Positions 36,217 to 47,391 of a stretch of DNA of 64,000 nt are shown here, in pieces. The notes below the pieces were generated by a model. The model had not been told where the DNA came from and made no database searches. It saw only the letters and a list, made by a program, of their open reading frames with translations. The translations under genes were made by a program, and so were the position numbers. Origin of the DNA: Aggregatibacter segnis ATCC 33393. Lineage in GTDB: Bacteria; Pseudomonadota; Gammaproteobacteria; Enterobacterales; Pasteurellaceae. The stretch spans positions 221,359 to 285,358 of the forward strand of contig NZ_GL622200.1 of NCBI RefSeq assembly GCF_000185305.1, written 5' to 3'. Within the stretch, counting starts at the first letter, position 1. The number at the start of each line of letters is the position of its first letter.

Positions 36217-36939
36217 ATGAGCCAACCGATTTATAAAAGAATTTTGTTAAAACTAAGCGGAGAAGCCTTGCAAGGTGATGAAGGTTTCGGGATTGATGCG
36301 TCTATTCTTGATAGAGTGGCCTTAGAAATCAAAGAGTTGGTCGAAATGGACGTAGAAGTTGGCGTCGTATTAGGCGGTGGCAACTTATTCCGTGGTGCTA
36401 AATTAGCCAAAGCGGGAATGAACCGTGTGGTCGGCGACCATATGGGAATGTTAGCTACGGTCATGAACGGTTTGGCAATGCGTGATTCGCTTTTCCGTGC
36501 GGATGTGAATGCAAAATTAATGTCGGCATTTCAATTAAACGGCATTTGCGATACTTACAATTGGTCTGAAGCCATCAAAATGTTGCGCGAAAAACGCGTT
36601 GTGATTTTCTCCGGCGGTACAGGCAGTCCGTTTTTTACCACAGATTCCGCCGCATGCTTACGCGGTATCGAAATTGAAGCAGATGTTGTGTTAAAAGCAA
36701 CCAAAGTAGATGGCGTATATGATTGCGATCCGGCAAAAAATCCAAATGCTATGCTTTATCCGCACCTTACTTATGCTGAAGTGATTGATAAAGAATTACA
36801 AGTCATGGACTTAGCAGCCTTTACCCTAGCTCGCGATCACGGTATGCCGATTCGCGTGTTCAATATGGGTAAACCGGGGGCGCTACGTCGCGTGATTACC
36901 GGCGAGCAAGAAGGCACACTCATTTGTGCAAAAGACTAG
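36217..36939 (+). CDS. pyrH: Uridylate kinase (UMP kinase)
   Basis: 240 aa, amino acid kinase fold. Visible motifs: [37 protein letters not shown], and [22 protein letters not shown]. It phosphorylates UMP to UDP as a hexamer. AAGGGAAATAAG precedes the start. Begins the conserved chain pyrH-frr-dxr-uppS-cdsA. Confidence 0.98.
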   Translation: MSQPIYKRILLKLSGEALQGDEGFGIDASILDRVALEIKELVEMDVEVGVVLGGGNLFRGAKLAKAGMNRVVGDHMGMLATVMNGLAMRDSLFRADVNAKLMSAFQLNGICDTYNWSEAIKMLREKRVVIFSGGTGSPFFTTDSAACLRGIEIEADVVLKATKVDGVYDCDPAKNPNAMLYPHLTYAEVIDKELQVMDLAAFTLARDHGMPIRVFNMGKPGALRRVITGEQEGTLICAKD

Positions 36940-36977
36940 TTTAACGGTTTAATTTATTTAATAGAGAAGGAATTATC

Positions 36978-37535
36978 GTGATTAACGACATTAAAAAAGA
37001 TGCGCAAGACCGCATGGAAAAAAGCCTTGAAGCGTTAAAAGGCCATATTGCAAAAATTCGTACCGGCCGTGCACAACCAAGTTTGTTGGATGCCATTCAA
37101 GTGGATTATTACGGCTCTGCGACACCATTACGTCAATTAGCCAACGTGGTGGCAGAAGATGCCCGTACTTTAGCGGTAACCGTGTTTGATCGTTCATTGA
37201 TTCAAGCGGTAGAAAAAGCCATTTTAACTTCTGATTTAGGCTTGAACCCATCTTCTGCCGGTACAACGATTCGCGTGCCACTTCCACCATTAACAGAAGA
37301 ACGTCGCCGTGATTTGATTAAAATTGTGAAATCAGAAGGCGAGCAAGGTAAGGTAGCGATTCGTAACGTACGCCGTGACGCGAACGATAAAATCAAAGCT
37401 TTGCTAAAAGACAAAGAAATCAGTGAAAACGATCAGCACAAAGCTGAAACGGAAATTCAACAAATTACCGATAAATTCATCAAAAAAGTTGATGAAGTGT
37501 TAGCGGAAAAAGAAAAAGAATTGCTCGATTTCTAA
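36978..37535 (+). CDS. frr: Ribosome recycling factor
   Basis: 185 aa, GTG start at 36978 after AAGGAATTATC. The three-helix bundle with conserved [21 protein letters not shown] and [25 protein letters not shown] is complete. It splits post-termination ribosomes with EF-G. Confidence 0.98.
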   Translation: MINDIKKDAQDRMEKSLEALKGHIAKIRTGRAQPSLLDAIQVDYYGSATPLRQLANVVAEDARTLAVTVFDRSLIQAVEKAILTSDLGLNPSSAGTTIRVPLPPLTEERRRDLIKIVKSEGEQGKVAIRNVRRDANDKIKALLKDKEISENDQHKAETEIQQITDKFIKKVDEVLAEKEKELLDF

Positions 37536-37606
37536 TCATAAGAACAGGTTAACATCAGACGCAGTGCCTTACTGCGTCTTTTCTTATATGGGCGTGTGAG
37601 GTTTTC

Positions 37607-38851
37607 ATGTTGCCCGAAAAATTGACAAAGTGCGGTCGAAATTTTATGCAAAAAAAACAAAAGGTCGTGATTCTTGGCGCGACAGGTTCCATCGGTAATA
37701 GCACCCTTTCGGTGATTGAACACAATCCGGAAAAATATGAAGCGTTTGCTTTAGTTGGGGGTTCCAATGTGGGTGCCATGTTTGAAAAATGCGTGAAATT
37801 TCGACCGCACTTTGTTGCTTTGGCAGATGAAAGCGCAGCAAAACATTTGCGTGAGAAAGTAGCTACGCATCAGCTCCCGACGCAAGTATTTGCCGGTCAA
37901 CAAGCGATTTGCGAATTAAGCGCACATCCTGATGCAGACATGGTCATGGCAGCGATTGTTGGTGCGGCAGGTTTATTGCCAACGTTGTCAGCAGTGAAAG
38001 CCGGCAAAAAAGTTCTGCTCGCAAATAAAGAGGCATTGGTTACTTGCGGCCAAATTTTTATTGATGCGGTAAAACGCTATGGCGCGCAATTATTGCCGGT
38101 GGACAGTGAACATAACGCCATTTTCCAATCGTTGCCTCCGCAGGCTCAACAACAAATCGGGTTTTGCCCGTTGGCAGATTTGGGCATCAGTAAAATCGTG
38201 CTGACCGGTTCGGGTGGGCCTTTCCGTTATACGGAGTTAAGCGAATTTGACGGTATTACACCGGAACAGGCGGTAGCACATCCTAACTGGTCTATGGGCA
38301 AGAAGATCTCTGTGGATTCCGCAACGATGATGAACAAGGGATTGGAGTATATTGAGGCCCGTTGGTTGTTTAATGCGACAGCCGATGAAATGGAAGTCAT
38401 TATTCACCCGCAGTCCATTATTCACTCCATGGTACGCTACATTGATGGCAGCGTTATCGCGCAAATGGGGAATCCTGATATGCGCACACCGATTGCGGAA
38501 ACTATGGCGTATCCGCACCGCACTTTTTCGGGCGTAGCTCCGTTAGATTTTTACCAATTAAATGGGTTGACTTTTTTAGCACCGGATTATCAACGTTATC
38601 CTTGTTTGAAACTGGCGATAGAGGCTTTTGCGGCAGGACAGTATGCGACCACTGCCATGAATGCGGCGAATGAAGTGGCCGTACAAGCCTTTTTAGATCG
38701 CCAAATTAAATTTACGGATATTGCCAAACTAAATCAGGCTGTCGTGGAACAAATGCCGTCGCAACAAATCAAACAGATTGATGATGTACTGGAGGTGGAT
38801 CGTGCTGCTCGTGAATATGCACGACAACAATTGGCACATTGGTCACACTGA
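37607..38851 (+). CDS. dxr: 1-deoxy-D-xylulose 5-phosphate reductoisomerase
   Basis: 414 aa from ATG 37607, or 401 aa from ATG 37646 ([17 protein letters not shown]). The family normally starts close to the second, but the better ribosome site (GTGAGGTTTTC) is before the first, and a USS is encoded in between. NADPH-binding [20 protein letters not shown], and substrate/metal motifs [11 protein letters not shown] and GSGGPFR. PHPNWSMG-type loop ([23 protein letters not shown]) is intact. It makes 2-C-methyl-D-erythritol 4-phosphate for isoprenoids; target of fosmidomycin. Feeds uppS next door. Confidence 0.96.
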   Translation: MLPEKLTKCGRNFMQKKQKVVILGATGSIGNSTLSVIEHNPEKYEAFALVGGSNVGAMFEKCVKFRPHFVALADESAAKHLREKVATHQLPTQVFAGQQAICELSAHPDADMVMAAIVGAAGLLPTLSAVKAGKKVLLANKEALVTCGQIFIDAVKRYGAQLLPVDSEHNAIFQSLPPQAQQQIGFCPLADLGISKIVLTGSGGPFRYTELSEFDGITPEQAVAHPNWSMGKKISVDSATMMNKGLEYIEARWLFNATADEMEVIIHPQSIIHSMVRYIDGSVIAQMGNPDMRTPIAETMAYPHRTFSGVAPLDFYQLNGLTFLAPDYQRYPCLKLAIEAFAAGQYATTAMNAANEVAVQAFLDRQIKFTDIAKLNQAVVEQMPSQQIKQIDDVLEVDRAAREYARQQLAHWSH

Positions 38852-38873
38852 TATTTTGCATTGAGAAGGGATA

Positions 38874-39593
38874 ATGACAGAATTAGATCGGAATAATATT
38901 CCGCAACACGTTGCGATTATCATGGACGGCAACGGGCGTTGGGCGAAGCAGCAAGGGAAAATGCGCGTTTTTGGACATAAAAACGGCGTGGCGGCAGTAC
39001 GTGAAGCCGTGTCTTATGCTCGCAAAATTGGGGTGAAATATTTAACATTATATGCGTTTAGCAGCGAAAACTGGAACCGCCCCGAGCAGGAAGTGAGCGC
39101 ATTGATGAGTTTATTTATGCAGGCGCTTGATTTTGAAGTGAAAAAACTGCATAAAAATGACATTCGTTTGAAAATTTTAGGCGACATTTCCCGCTTTAGT
39201 GCAGGCTTGCAGGAAAAAATCAAAAAAGCGGAAAAATTAACGGAAAATAACACCGCACTTAGGTTAAATATTGCCGCGAATTATGGCGGGCGCTGGGATA
39301 TTGTTCAGGCGGCACAGCAGTTGGCAGAACAGGTTCGAGCGCAACAAATCACTGTTGCAGATATTAACGAAGATTTATTGCAGCAATATTTGGTAACAAA
39401 AGATGAGCCTGAAGTGGATTTATTGATTCGTACCAGTGGTGAACAACGCATTAGCAATTTCTTATTGTGGCAAACAGCCTACGCAGAGTTATATTTTTCC
39501 GATGTGCTGTGGCCGGATTTTAATGAAGCCGAGTTTCATCAGGCGATTTTATCTTATCAACAACGTCATCGCCGTTTTGGCGGGACTGAATAA
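38874..39593 (+). CDS. uppS: Undecaprenyl diphosphate synthase
   Basis: 239 aa. The cis-prenyltransferase motif is [17 protein letters not shown] (catalytic Asp) with [11 protein letters not shown], and [21 protein letters not shown] near the end. It makes the C55 lipid carrier for peptidoglycan and O-antigen. Short 22-bp gap from dxr; cdsA 14 bp after. Confidence 0.98.
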   Translation: MTELDRNNIPQHVAIIMDGNGRWAKQQGKMRVFGHKNGVAAVREAVSYARKIGVKYLTLYAFSSENWNRPEQEVSALMSLFMQALDFEVKKLHKNDIRLKILGDISRFSAGLQEKIKKAEKLTENNTALRLNIAANYGGRWDIVQAAQQLAEQVRAQQITVADINEDLLQQYLVTKDEPEVDLLIRTSGEQRISNFLLWQTAYAELYFSDVLWPDFNEAEFHQAILSYQQRHRRFGGTE

Positions 39594-39607
39594 TAGAGGA
39601 ATATATT

Positions 39608-40477
39608 GTGCTTAAACAACGAGTTATTTCGGCAATTGTGTTAATTGCCCTTGTCTTTACCGCGTTATTTTTATTTTCACCTTATTATTTTGCTCTCGCC
39701 TTGGGCGTTGTCGTCGTGTTAGGCGTTTGGGAATGGACGCAGTTTTTTAATTTCAAGCAACCCACTTTTTGGCGCTATGCCATCACAGGTTTAAGTGCTG
39801 CCTTTTTATTCCTCTGGATCTATGGAGAAGGCAATTATTTAGATGCCGGACGTGTATTTGAACTGTATACTCAGCCAATTTTATTGGGCGCGGTTATTTG
39901 GTGGCTGGTGGCCTTATTTTTTGTGGTGACTTACCCGAAAAGTAGTGCCATTTGGGGCAAACATTCCGTCTTACAATTCTTTTTCTGTTTCTTTACCCTT
40001 ATCCCATTTTTAATCGGCGTATTATTGTTACGTTTAGATCATTATGTGACAGAGCCTTACCACGGCATTATGCTGTTGTTGTATGTGTTCATTTTGATTT
40101 GGGTAGCGGATTCCGGCGCTTATTTTGTCGGTCGTAAATTTGGTAAGCACAAATTGGCACCGAAAGTTTCTCCGGGGAAATCTTGGCAGGGGGCGATTGG
40201 CGGTTTGGTCATGGCAGGTATTGTTGCAGCCATTTTTGTGAATGTGGCGCAACAAAGTTTGACTGCAAATGTCTCATCCGAAGCCTTTATTGGTCTGTCT
40301 GTGGCAACGGTTGCGATTTCTATTTTAGGCGATTTAACGGAAAGTATGTTTAAACGCCAAAGCGGTATTAAAGATAGCAGTCATTTAATTCCGGGGCATG
40401 GCGGTATTTTGGATCGCATTGACAGCTTAACGGCTGCCGTTCCATTCTTCGCCTACTTCTATTTTTTTGTACTATAG
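39608..40477 (+). CDS. cdsA: Phosphatidate cytidylyltransferase
   Basis: 289 aa, GTG start at 39608. About eight transmembrane helices and the C-terminal signature SMFKRQSGIKDSSHLIPGHGG ILDRIDS. It makes CDP-diacylglycerol, the branch point to PE, PG and cardiolipin. A second CdsA-type gene exists at 52339. Confidence 0.97.
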   Translation: MLKQRVISAIVLIALVFTALFLFSPYYFALALGVVVVLGVWEWTQFFNFKQPTFWRYAITGLSAAFLFLWIYGEGNYLDAGRVFELYTQPILLGAVIWWLVALFFVVTYPKSSAIWGKHSVLQFFFCFFTLIPFLIGVLLLRLDHYVTEPYHGIMLLLYVFILIWVADSGAYFVGRKFGKHKLAPKVSPGKSWQGAIGGLVMAGIVAAIFVNVAQQSLTANVSSEAFIGLSVATVAISILGDLTESMFKRQSGIKDSSHLIPGHGGILDRIDSLTAAVPFFAYFYFFVL

Positions 40478-40487
40478 GATTGGCGAT

Positions 40488-41822
40488 ATGTCATTTTTGT
40501 GGTCAACCGTTTCATTTCTGATTGCGATTGCCGTTTTAGTAACGGTACATGAATATGGCCATTTCTGGGCGGCACGAAAGTGCGGTGTGAAAGTGCATCG
40601 TTTTTCTATTGGTTTTGGTAAAGTCATTTGGTCGCGTACCGATAAACAAGGGACAGAATTTGCTGTGTCGGCCATTCCTCTTGGGGGTTATGTCAAAATG
40701 CTGGATGGAAGAAACGAAGACATTCCTTCAGAGTTGGCATCTCAAGCCTTTGACAATAAAACGGTCGCCCAACGTGCTTTTATTATTGCCGCCGGTCCGA
40801 TAGCGAATTTCTTGTTTGCTATTTTTGCTTATTTTCTGATTTATACCATCGGAATTCCAAGCGTTAAACCGGTCATTGATGATATAAAACCTCATTCTAT
40901 TGCAGAGCTGGCGCAGGTTCAGCCAAAAACGCAAATTACTGAAATTGATGGTGTTGCTACGCCTGATTGGGAGACCATCAATATGCTGTTGGCTACTAAA
41001 ATTGGTGAAAGTAGAGTAGAGTTAACCCTAGTTGAATTCGGTTCGAATATTGAACAGCATAGAATCTTGGATTTATCTCACTGGAATTTTAACCCTGAAA
41101 AAGAAACAGCTTTCGGTTCTCTCGGTATATTACCGGTTAGAACTAAAGTCGATATGACTTTGTCTAAAGTCGTCGAGAATTCTCCTGCACAAAAAGCGGG
41201 ATTACAAGTTGGTGATAAATTATATTGGGCGGATGGTAAGGCGATACGTTGGCTGGATTTTATTGAGCAAGTGGAGTTAGGTCATCCTCTGTCACTAAAA
41301 GTCGAGCGTAACGGTGAGTGGTTGATGAAGACCATTACGCCGGAACTCAATGACAAAAAGCGTTTAGTTGTTGGTATTTCTCCGACTTTTTCCCCAGTGC
41401 CTGATGAATATCGTACTGAATTAAAGTATGATATGTTTGAATCCTTACAGAAAGGGGCTGAGAAGACGTTTCAACTCTCTTGGCTAACCATAAAAGTGAT
41501 CGGGAAATTATTGGTTGGCGAGTTGTCTTTGAATAATTTAAGTGGTCCGATTTCTATTGCGCAAGGTGCAGGCGCATCATCTGAGTTAGGATTAGTTTAT
41601 TACCTCAGTTTTCTCGCACTGATTAGTGTCAATTTAGGGATCATGAATCTCTTCCCATTGCCTGTGCTTGATGGGGGACATCTAGTCTTTTTAGGATTAG
41701 AAGCGCTTAAAGGAAAGCCGGTTTCCGAACATGTTCAGAATATCAGTTATCGAATCGGTGCAATCTTATTATTAATGTTAATGGGATTTGGCCTGATTAA
41801 TGATTTTTTACGTTTAAATTAG
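40488..41822 (+). CDS. rseP: Regulated intramembrane (site-2) protease RseP
   Basis: 444 aa from ATG 40488 (AGGATTGGCGAT upstream); a start 21 bp earlier overlaps cdsA. Zn-protease HEYGH at residues 21-25 in TM1, two PDZ domains (about 115-300; GDKLYWADGKAI), and the second metal motif MNLFPLPVLDGGHLV in TM3. It cleaves the anti-sigma-E RseA and remnant signal peptides. Note the codon choice and phrases of this gene are slightly more AT-rich than neighbours. Confidence 0.96.
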   Translation: MSFLWSTVSFLIAIAVLVTVHEYGHFWAARKCGVKVHRFSIGFGKVIWSRTDKQGTEFAVSAIPLGGYVKMLDGRNEDIPSELASQAFDNKTVAQRAFIIAAGPIANFLFAIFAYFLIYTIGIPSVKPVIDDIKPHSIAELAQVQPKTQITEIDGVATPDWETINMLLATKIGESRVELTLVEFGSNIEQHRILDLSHWNFNPEKETAFGSLGILPVRTKVDMTLSKVVENSPAQKAGLQVGDKLYWADGKAIRWLDFIEQVELGHPLSLKVERNGEWLMKTITPELNDKKRLVVGISPTFSPVPDEYRTELKYDMFESLQKGAEKTFQLSWLTIKVIGKLLVGELSLNNLSGPISIAQGAGASSELGLVYYLSFLALISVNLGIMNLFPLPVLDGGHLVFLGLEALKGKPVSEHVQNISYRIGAILLLMLMGFGLINDFLRLN

Positions 41823-41848
41823 TATTTTTATACAGGATAGAAATTACG

Positions 41849-44254
41849 ATGAAAAAACTTTTACTTGTAAGTTTGTTGTTTGGTTCTACCGCCGCTCTTG
41901 CGGGACCTTTTGTAGTTCAAGATATTCGTGTTGATGGTGTTCAGGCTGGTCGTGAAAGTCAGATTATTGCCTCGTTACCGATAAAAATTGGTCAGAAAAT
42001 TAATGATGCCAATATTTCTAATATCGTCCGTAATTTGTTCCTAACAGGTCAGTATGATGATGTGAGAGCATCACAGCAAGGAAATACGTTGGTTATTTCG
42101 GTTACGCCGAAAGCGATTATTTCTGATGTGGTGTTTGAGGGAAATAAATCCGTTCCAAACGATGCATTAAAACAAAACTTAGATACCAATGGTTTTCGTA
42201 AAGGCGATATGTTGAATCGTGAAAAATTAGAAGAGTTTCGTAAAGGATTAGAAGAACACTATCATAGTGTTGGTCGTTATAACGCAAAAGTCGAAACGAT
42301 TGTTAACCCATTACCAAATAACCGTGCGGAAGTTAAGATTCAAGTGACTGAAAATGATGTTGCTTTGCTGAAAGATATCACTTTTGTCGGTAATCAAGCC
42401 TTTGATAGTGATCGCTTAGAAGATCAAATGGAGCTCCAACCGGATGCGTGGTGGAAGTTCTTTGGTAACAAATTTGATTCTACGCAATTCACTAAAGATC
42501 TTGAAACAATTAGAAATTATTACCTTGATCGTGGTTATGCAAAAGCCGGAATCGCCAATACCGATGTGAAACTGAATGATGAGAAGACGGAAGCTCGAGT
42601 AACAATTGATATTGTTGAAGGAGAGAAATATACCGTTAATAGTGCGCGTATTGTGGGTGATGTAGGCGGCATGGCGGAACAATTGGCGCCGTTACTTAAG
42701 CAAATTCATGTTGGCGAAGAGTTTCGTCGTAGTGATGTACTGTTAGTTGAAGAAAGTATTAAAGCAACACTTGGCGAACGTGGTTATGGTAGTGCACAAG
42801 TGAACGTACAGCCTGATTTTAATGATGAGAATAAAACAGTTGGCTTGAGTTTTGTTGTTGATGCCGGTAAACGTTATTCTGTCCGTCAAATTCGTTTTGA
42901 AGGTAATACCGTGAGTGCGGATAGCACCTTGCGTCAAGAAATGCGTCAGCAAGAGGGGAGTTGGTTATCTACTGATTTAGTTGAATTAGGTAAAGTGCGG
43001 TTGGATCGTACAGGCTTTTTTGAAACCGTTGAAAGCCGTACCGAAGCCGTTGAAGGAACCAATGACCAAGTTGATGTTATTTATAAGGTAAAAGAACGTA
43101 ATACCGGTAGTATTAATTTTGGTATCGGTTATGGTACGGAAAGCGGTTTAAGTTACCAAGCCAGTATTAAGCAAGATAACTTCTTGGGTATGGGCTCTTC
43201 TCTTAGTTTGGCCGGCTCCCGTAATGATTACGGTACAAGCGTAAATTTAGGTTATACCGAACCATACTTCACTAAAGATGGTGTCAGTTTGGGTGGAAAT
43301 GTTTTCTTTGAAAGCTTTGATAACTCAAAAAATTCAACATCAGCAGCTTATGCACGTACGACTTATGGTGGTAACCTAACCTTAGGTTTCCCGGTCAATG
43401 AAAACAATGCCTACTATCTTGGTGTTGGTTACGCCTATAACAAATTAAAAAATATTACACCTGAATATAATCGTGCTTTGTATTTAGCCTCTATGAACTT
43501 TGATGACTGGGTGTTCAAATCTCACGATTATGATGTTTCATTCGGTTGGAATTATAACAGTTTGAACCGTGGTTTCTTACCAACTAAAGGGGTTAAAGCA
43601 TCTATCGGTGGTAAGGTTACGATTCCTGGTTCTGATAATAAATACTATCGACTCAATGCCGATGTTCAAGGATTCTACCCGCTTAACCGTGATCAGACAT
43701 GGGTATTGTCTGGACGTTTAGGGGCATCTTATGCGGATGGTTTCGGTGGTAAACGTTTACCGTTCTATCAAACTTATACAGCAGGTGGTATTGGCAGTTT
43801 ACGCGGCTTTTCTTATGGTGCGATTGGTCCACAAGCGATTTATGCTAAAACGCCAATCTCAGCGGCTTGTCGTGGCGTGAGTACAACCCCTAGCTGTTAT
43901 AATGACGATAAGTTAAATGGTGATGTGGTTGGCGGTAATGCGATGGCCACTGCCAGTGTGGAATTAATTGTACCAACGCCGTTTGTTGCAGAGAAAAATC
44001 AAAATTCTGTTCGTACCTCATTCTTTGTTGATGCAGCGAGCGTATGGGATACTCACTGGAAATCAGAGAAAGGTAAGTTTAATAGTAATTTACCTGATTA
44101 TGGCGATCCTTCTCGTGTTCGCGCTTCTGCCGGTATTTCATTCCAATGGCAGTCTCCGATTGGCCCGTTAGTATTCTCTTATGCTAAGCCAATCAAGAAA
44201 TATGAAAACGATGATATTGAACAATTCCAGTTCAGTATTGGTGGATCGTTCTAA
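41849..44254 (+). CDS. bamA: Outer-membrane protein assembly factor BamA
   Basis: 801 aa. A signal peptide (MKKLLLVSLLFGSTAALA) is followed by five POTRA domains (FVVQDIRVDGVQ at POTRA1 to about residue 420) and a C-terminal 16-strand barrel. The barrel has the YTAGGIGSLRGFSYGAIGP lid motif and a terminal Phe (FQFSIGGSF). It inserts beta-barrel proteins in the outer membrane. Lies 26 bp after rseP, before skp. Confidence 0.98.
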   Translation: MKKLLLVSLLFGSTAALAGPFVVQDIRVDGVQAGRESQIIASLPIKIGQKINDANISNIVRNLFLTGQYDDVRASQQGNTLVISVTPKAIISDVVFEGNKSVPNDALKQNLDTNGFRKGDMLNREKLEEFRKGLEEHYHSVGRYNAKVETIVNPLPNNRAEVKIQVTENDVALLKDITFVGNQAFDSDRLEDQMELQPDAWWKFFGNKFDSTQFTKDLETIRNYYLDRGYAKAGIANTDVKLNDEKTEARVTIDIVEGEKYTVNSARIVGDVGGMAEQLAPLLKQIHVGEEFRRSDVLLVEESIKATLGERGYGSAQVNVQPDFNDENKTVGLSFVVDAGKRYSVRQIRFEGNTVSADSTLRQEMRQQEGSWLSTDLVELGKVRLDRTGFFETVESRTEAVEGTNDQVDVIYKVKERNTGSINFGIGYGTESGLSYQASIKQDNFLGMGSSLSLAGSRNDYGTSVNLGYTEPYFTKDGVSLGGNVFFESFDNSKNSTSAAYARTTYGGNLTLGFPVNENNAYYLGVGYAYNKLKNITPEYNRALYLASMNFDDWVFKSHDYDVSFGWNYNSLNRGFLPTKGVKASIGGKVTIPGSDNKYYRLNADVQGFYPLNRDQTWVLSGRLGASYADGFGGKRLPFYQTYTAGGIGSLRGFSYGAIGPQAIYAKTPISAACRGVSTTPSCYNDDKLNGDVVGGNAMATASVELIVPTPFVAEKNQNSVRTSFFVDAASVWDTHWKSEKGKFNSNLPDYGDPSRVRASAGISFQWQSPIGPLVFSYAKPIKKYENDDIEQFQFSIGGSF

Positions 44255-44290
44255 ACAGAACAGTCTAATCCAATTGATATAAAGAGATAT

Positions 44291-44312
44291 CTGTGCCAAG
44301 ACATTGGCACAG
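44291..44312 (+). other. Hairpin between bamA and skp
   Basis: CTGTGCCAA and TTGGCACAG, 9-bp perfect stem (10 with the flanking T-A), 4-nt loop GACA, no T run. Perhaps an mRNA stability or processing element in the 99-bp gap. Confidence 0.6.
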
Positions 44313-44353
44313 ACGAATTTAATGTTTAACTTACTAAAAGGAAAAATAAAAAA

Positions 44354-44932
44354 ATGAAAAAAACTGTAAAATTAACCGCACTTTCTTTAGCTTTAGCATT
44401 CACTTCTTCTTTAGCAATGGCAGAAGAAAATATCGCTTTTGTAAGCGCAGATTACCTTTTCCAGAATCATCCGGATCGTAAAGTTGTTGCTGAAAAATTA
44501 GAGGCAGAATTCAAACCAACTGCGGATAAATTAGCAGAAAACAAAAAACAGATTGATGCAAAAATTGCGGATGTTCAAAAGAAAGTTGAAGCAAAAGTGG
44601 CGGCTTTACAGAAAGACGCACCTAAATTACGTTCTGCAGACATCAAAAAACGCGAAGATGAAATTAATAAATTTGCTAATGATGAACAAGACGCTATTAA
44701 TAAATTAATTACTGAGCATGACCAAAAAGCAAAAGCTTTCCAAGAAAGTTATGCAAAACGTGAAAATGAAGAAACAACAAAAATGATTGCAAGCATTCAA
44801 ACCGCCACGAATAACGTAGCGAAACAAAAAAATTACACTTTAGTGCTTGATGATCGTTCCGTTGTTTTTGCAGTTGACGGTAAAAACATCACAGAAGATG
44901 TATTAAAAGCAATTCCTACACAGGCTAAATAA
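44354..44932 (+). CDS. skp: Periplasmic chaperone Skp/OmpH
   Basis: 192 aa. Signal peptide [23 protein letters not shown], then a mature chain rich in Lys/Glu/Ala with long coiled-coil arms ([21 protein letters not shown]). It carries unfolded outer-membrane proteins to BamA. USS bases (ACCGCACTT) encode part of the signal peptide (LTALS). Its TAA overlaps lpxD's ATG by one base. Confidence 0.95.
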   Translation: MKKTVKLTALSLALAFTSSLAMAEENIAFVSADYLFQNHPDRKVVAEKLEAEFKPTADKLAENKKQIDAKIADVQKKVEAKVAALQKDAPKLRSADIKKREDEINKFANDEQDAINKLITEHDQKAKAFQESYAKRENEETTKMIASIQTATNNVAKQKNYTLVLDDRSVVFAVDGKNITEDVLKAIPTQAK

Positions 44933-45963
44933 TGAAGACCTATTCCCTCTTGGAATTAGCACAACAAATCGGCGCTACCATTCGTGGTAACGCCGATGTT
45001 GTTGTGAGTAATATCGCTCCCTTAGATAAAGCAGAAAAACATCAGCTAACATTTATTTCTAATGCCAAATTCCGTGAAAAACTGGCACATTCAAAGGCGG
45101 GTATTTTGGTGGTGTCCGAAGCGGATGTGGAATTTTGTTCACCGGAAAGTAATTTGCTTATTGTGAAGGAGCCTTATGTTGCCTATGCAAAATTAGCACA
45201 ATATATGGATACCACCCCAAAAGCGGCAAGCGGAATCGCAAAAAGTGCGGTTATTTCTGACGATGTTTTGTTAGGTGAAAATGTTTCTATCGGTGCAAAC
45301 AGCGTTATTGAATCCGGTGTTGTGCTTGGCGATAACGTAGTAATTGGTGCAAATTGCTTTATTGGTAAAAATACTAAAATTGGCGCACATACCCAACTTT
45401 GGGCGAATGTGTCTGTATATCATGATGTCGAAATTGGCCAGCATTGCTTGATTCAATCCGGCGCTGTCATTGGTAGTGATGGTTTTGGTTATGCTAATGA
45501 ACGCGGTAAATGGATTAAAATCCCCCAAGTAGGACAAGTGATTATCGGCAATTACGTGGAAATTGGTGCTTGTACCTGTATTGACCGTGGCGCATTAGAT
45601 GCAACTGTGATTGAAGATAACGTGATTATCGACAACCTTTGTCAGATTGCTCATAACGTGCATATCGGCACGGGGACGGCGGTTGCCGGCGGTGTGATTA
45701 TGGCAGGCAGTTTAACCGTGGGACGTTATTGTTTAATTGGCGGTGCGAGCGTGATTAACGGGCATATGGAAATCTGTGATCAAGTGACAGTCACCGGCAT
45801 GGGGATGGTCATGCGTCCGATTACCGAACCGGGTGTGTATTCTTCCGGTATTCCGCTCCAAACCAATAAAGAATGGCGAAAAACAGCGGCATTGACACTT
45901 GGCATTGATGGTTTAAATAAACGCATTAAAGCCCTTGAGAAAAAACTGAAATCAGATGAGTGA
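44932..45963 (+). CDS. lpxD: UDP-3-O-acyl-glucosamine N-acyltransferase
   Basis: 343 aa. An N-terminal uridine-binding domain is followed by a left-handed beta-helix of hexapeptide repeats ([20 protein letters not shown]) and a C-terminal helix. The catalytic His is in QIAHNVHIG. Third step of lipid A synthesis. Starts on the TAATG overlap with skp. Confidence 0.98.
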   Translation: MKTYSLLELAQQIGATIRGNADVVVSNIAPLDKAEKHQLTFISNAKFREKLAHSKAGILVVSEADVEFCSPESNLLIVKEPYVAYAKLAQYMDTTPKAASGIAKSAVISDDVLLGENVSIGANSVIESGVVLGDNVVIGANCFIGKNTKIGAHTQLWANVSVYHDVEIGQHCLIQSGAVIGSDGFGYANERGKWIKIPQVGQVIIGNYVEIGACTCIDRGALDATVIEDNVIIDNLCQIAHNVHIGTGTAVAGGVIMAGSLTVGRYCLIGGASVINGHMEICDQVTVTGMGMVMRPITEPGVYSSGIPLQTNKEWRKTAALTLGIDGLNKRIKALEKKLKSDE

Positions 45964-46051
45964 TGTTTCGTTCATTTTGTGTTGATGCGTTAAATAACGT
46001 ATAATTTAACGCGTATTTTTTGTTTCTTATTTAATATTGAAAGGTAATCCC

Positions 46052-46504
46052 GTGACTGAACAAACCTCAAGAATTATCGAATCTCACGAAATTATGCAAT
46101 TATTGCCACATCGTTATCCATTTTTATTAGTGGATCGCGTGATCAATTTTGAAGAAGGCAAATGGTTGACTGCGATTAAAAATATCAGTGTGAATGAGCC
46201 TTGTTTTACCGGCCATTTCCCGGGAAATCCCATTTTACCGGGCGTGTTAATTCTTGAAGCCATGGCGCAGGCTATGGGTATCTTAGCTTTCAAAACCCAT
46301 GAGTTAGCCGGTGGTGAGATTTTCTATTTCGCCGGTGTTGATGAAGCCCGCTTTAAGCGTCCGATTGTTCCTGGCGATCAAATGGTATTACACGTTGAAG
46401 TGATTAAAGAACGTCGTGGTATTACTGCCTTTACCGCTACAGCAACCGTTGATGGTGAAGTGGCCTGTGAAGCGAAACTAATGTGTGCTCGTCGTGTAGC
46501 ATAA
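46052..46504 (+). CDS. fabZ: 3-hydroxyacyl-ACP dehydratase
   Basis: 150 aa from GTG 46052 (GAAAGGTAATCCC upstream); an in-frame TTG 15 bp earlier is less likely. Hot-dog fold with active-site His in [22 protein letters not shown] and Glu in the following helix. It dehydrates 3-hydroxyacyl-ACP and competes with LpxA/LpxD for 3-hydroxymyristoyl-ACP. Confidence 0.97.
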   Translation: MTEQTSRIIESHEIMQLLPHRYPFLLVDRVINFEEGKWLTAIKNISVNEPCFTGHFPGNPILPGVLILEAMAQAMGILAFKTHELAGGEIFYFAGVDEARFKRPIVPGDQMVLHVEVIKERRGITAFTATATVDGEVACEAKLMCARRVA

Positions 46505-46523
46505 TTCAGACAAGGGGATAAAT

Positions 46524-47312
46524 ATGATTCACCCAACAGCCAAAGTTCATCCGCAGGCCATTGTTGAAGAAGGTGCCAAAATTGGTGAAAACGTGGTTAT
46601 CGGCCCGTTTACGATTATCGGTAAAGACGTTGAAATCGGCAAAGGCACCGTCGTCCACTCCCATGTTGTGATTAATGGGCATACACGAATCGGTGAAGAT
46701 AATGAAATTTATCAATTTGCCAGCATTGGTGAGGTGAACCAAGATCTTAAATATCAAGGCGAGCCGACACGCGTTGTGATCGGTAACCGTAACCGTATTC
46801 GTGAAAGTGTTACCATTCATCGTGGTACCGTACAAGGTGGCGGAGTGACGAAAATCGGTGATGACAACTTATTCATGATTAACGTCCATATTGCACATGA
46901 CTGCGTGATTAAAAACCGCTGTATTTTAGCCAATAATGCCACCCTTGCCGGACACGTGGAATTGGACGATTTCGTGATTGTCGGCGGAATGTCTGCGATT
47001 CACCAATTCGTTGTCGTAGGCGCTCATGTGATGTTGGGTGGTGGTTCCATGGTCAGCCAAGATGTGCCTCCATATGTCATGGCACAAGGCAATCATGCTC
47101 AACCGTTCGGGGTAAACATTGAAGGGTTAAAACGTCGTGGCTTCGATAAGCCAACAATGCATGCGATTCGTAACGTTTACAAAATGATTTATCGTAGCGG
47201 TAAAACATTAGATGAAGTGATGCCGGAAATTGAACAAATTGCTGCCACAGAGTCAGCGATCAGTTTCTTCTTGGATTTCTTTAAGCGTTCCACCCGCGGC
47301 ATTATCCGTTAA
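46524..47312 (+). CDS. lpxA: UDP-N-acetylglucosamine O-acyltransferase
   Basis: 262 aa. Hexapeptide-repeat beta-helix begins [20 protein letters not shown]. The catalytic His is in [12 protein letters not shown], and the C-terminal helical domain starts at about residue 190. First step of lipid A synthesis. A terminator-like dyad follows before lpxB. Confidence 0.98.
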   Translation: MIHPTAKVHPQAIVEEGAKIGENVVIGPFTIIGKDVEIGKGTVVHSHVVINGHTRIGEDNEIYQFASIGEVNQDLKYQGEPTRVVIGNRNRIRESVTIHRGTVQGGGVTKIGDDNLFMINVHIAHDCVIKNRCILANNATLAGHVELDDFVIVGGMSAIHQFVVVGAHVMLGGGSMVSQDVPPYVMAQGNHAQPFGVNIEGLKRRGFDKPTMHAIRNVYKMIYRSGKTLDEVMPEIEQIAATESAISFFLDFFKRSTRGIIR

Positions 47313-47338
47313 TCCTTTTAATAAATTCATTTATTGCC

Positions 47339-47377
47339 GACCGCTCTTTTCTATGACTAAAAGAGCGGTCGTTTTTT
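47339..47377 (+). terminator. Terminator-like dyad between lpxA and lpxB
   Basis: GACCGCTCTTTT (47339-47350) and AAAAGAGCGGTC (47359-47370), 12-bp perfect stem, 8-nt loop, followed by GTTTTTTT. The arms are a one-base variant of the USS. It lies within an otherwise continuous operon and may partly uncouple lpxB-rnhB. Confidence 0.75.
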
Positions 47378-47391
47378 TCAGAGTTTTGACT

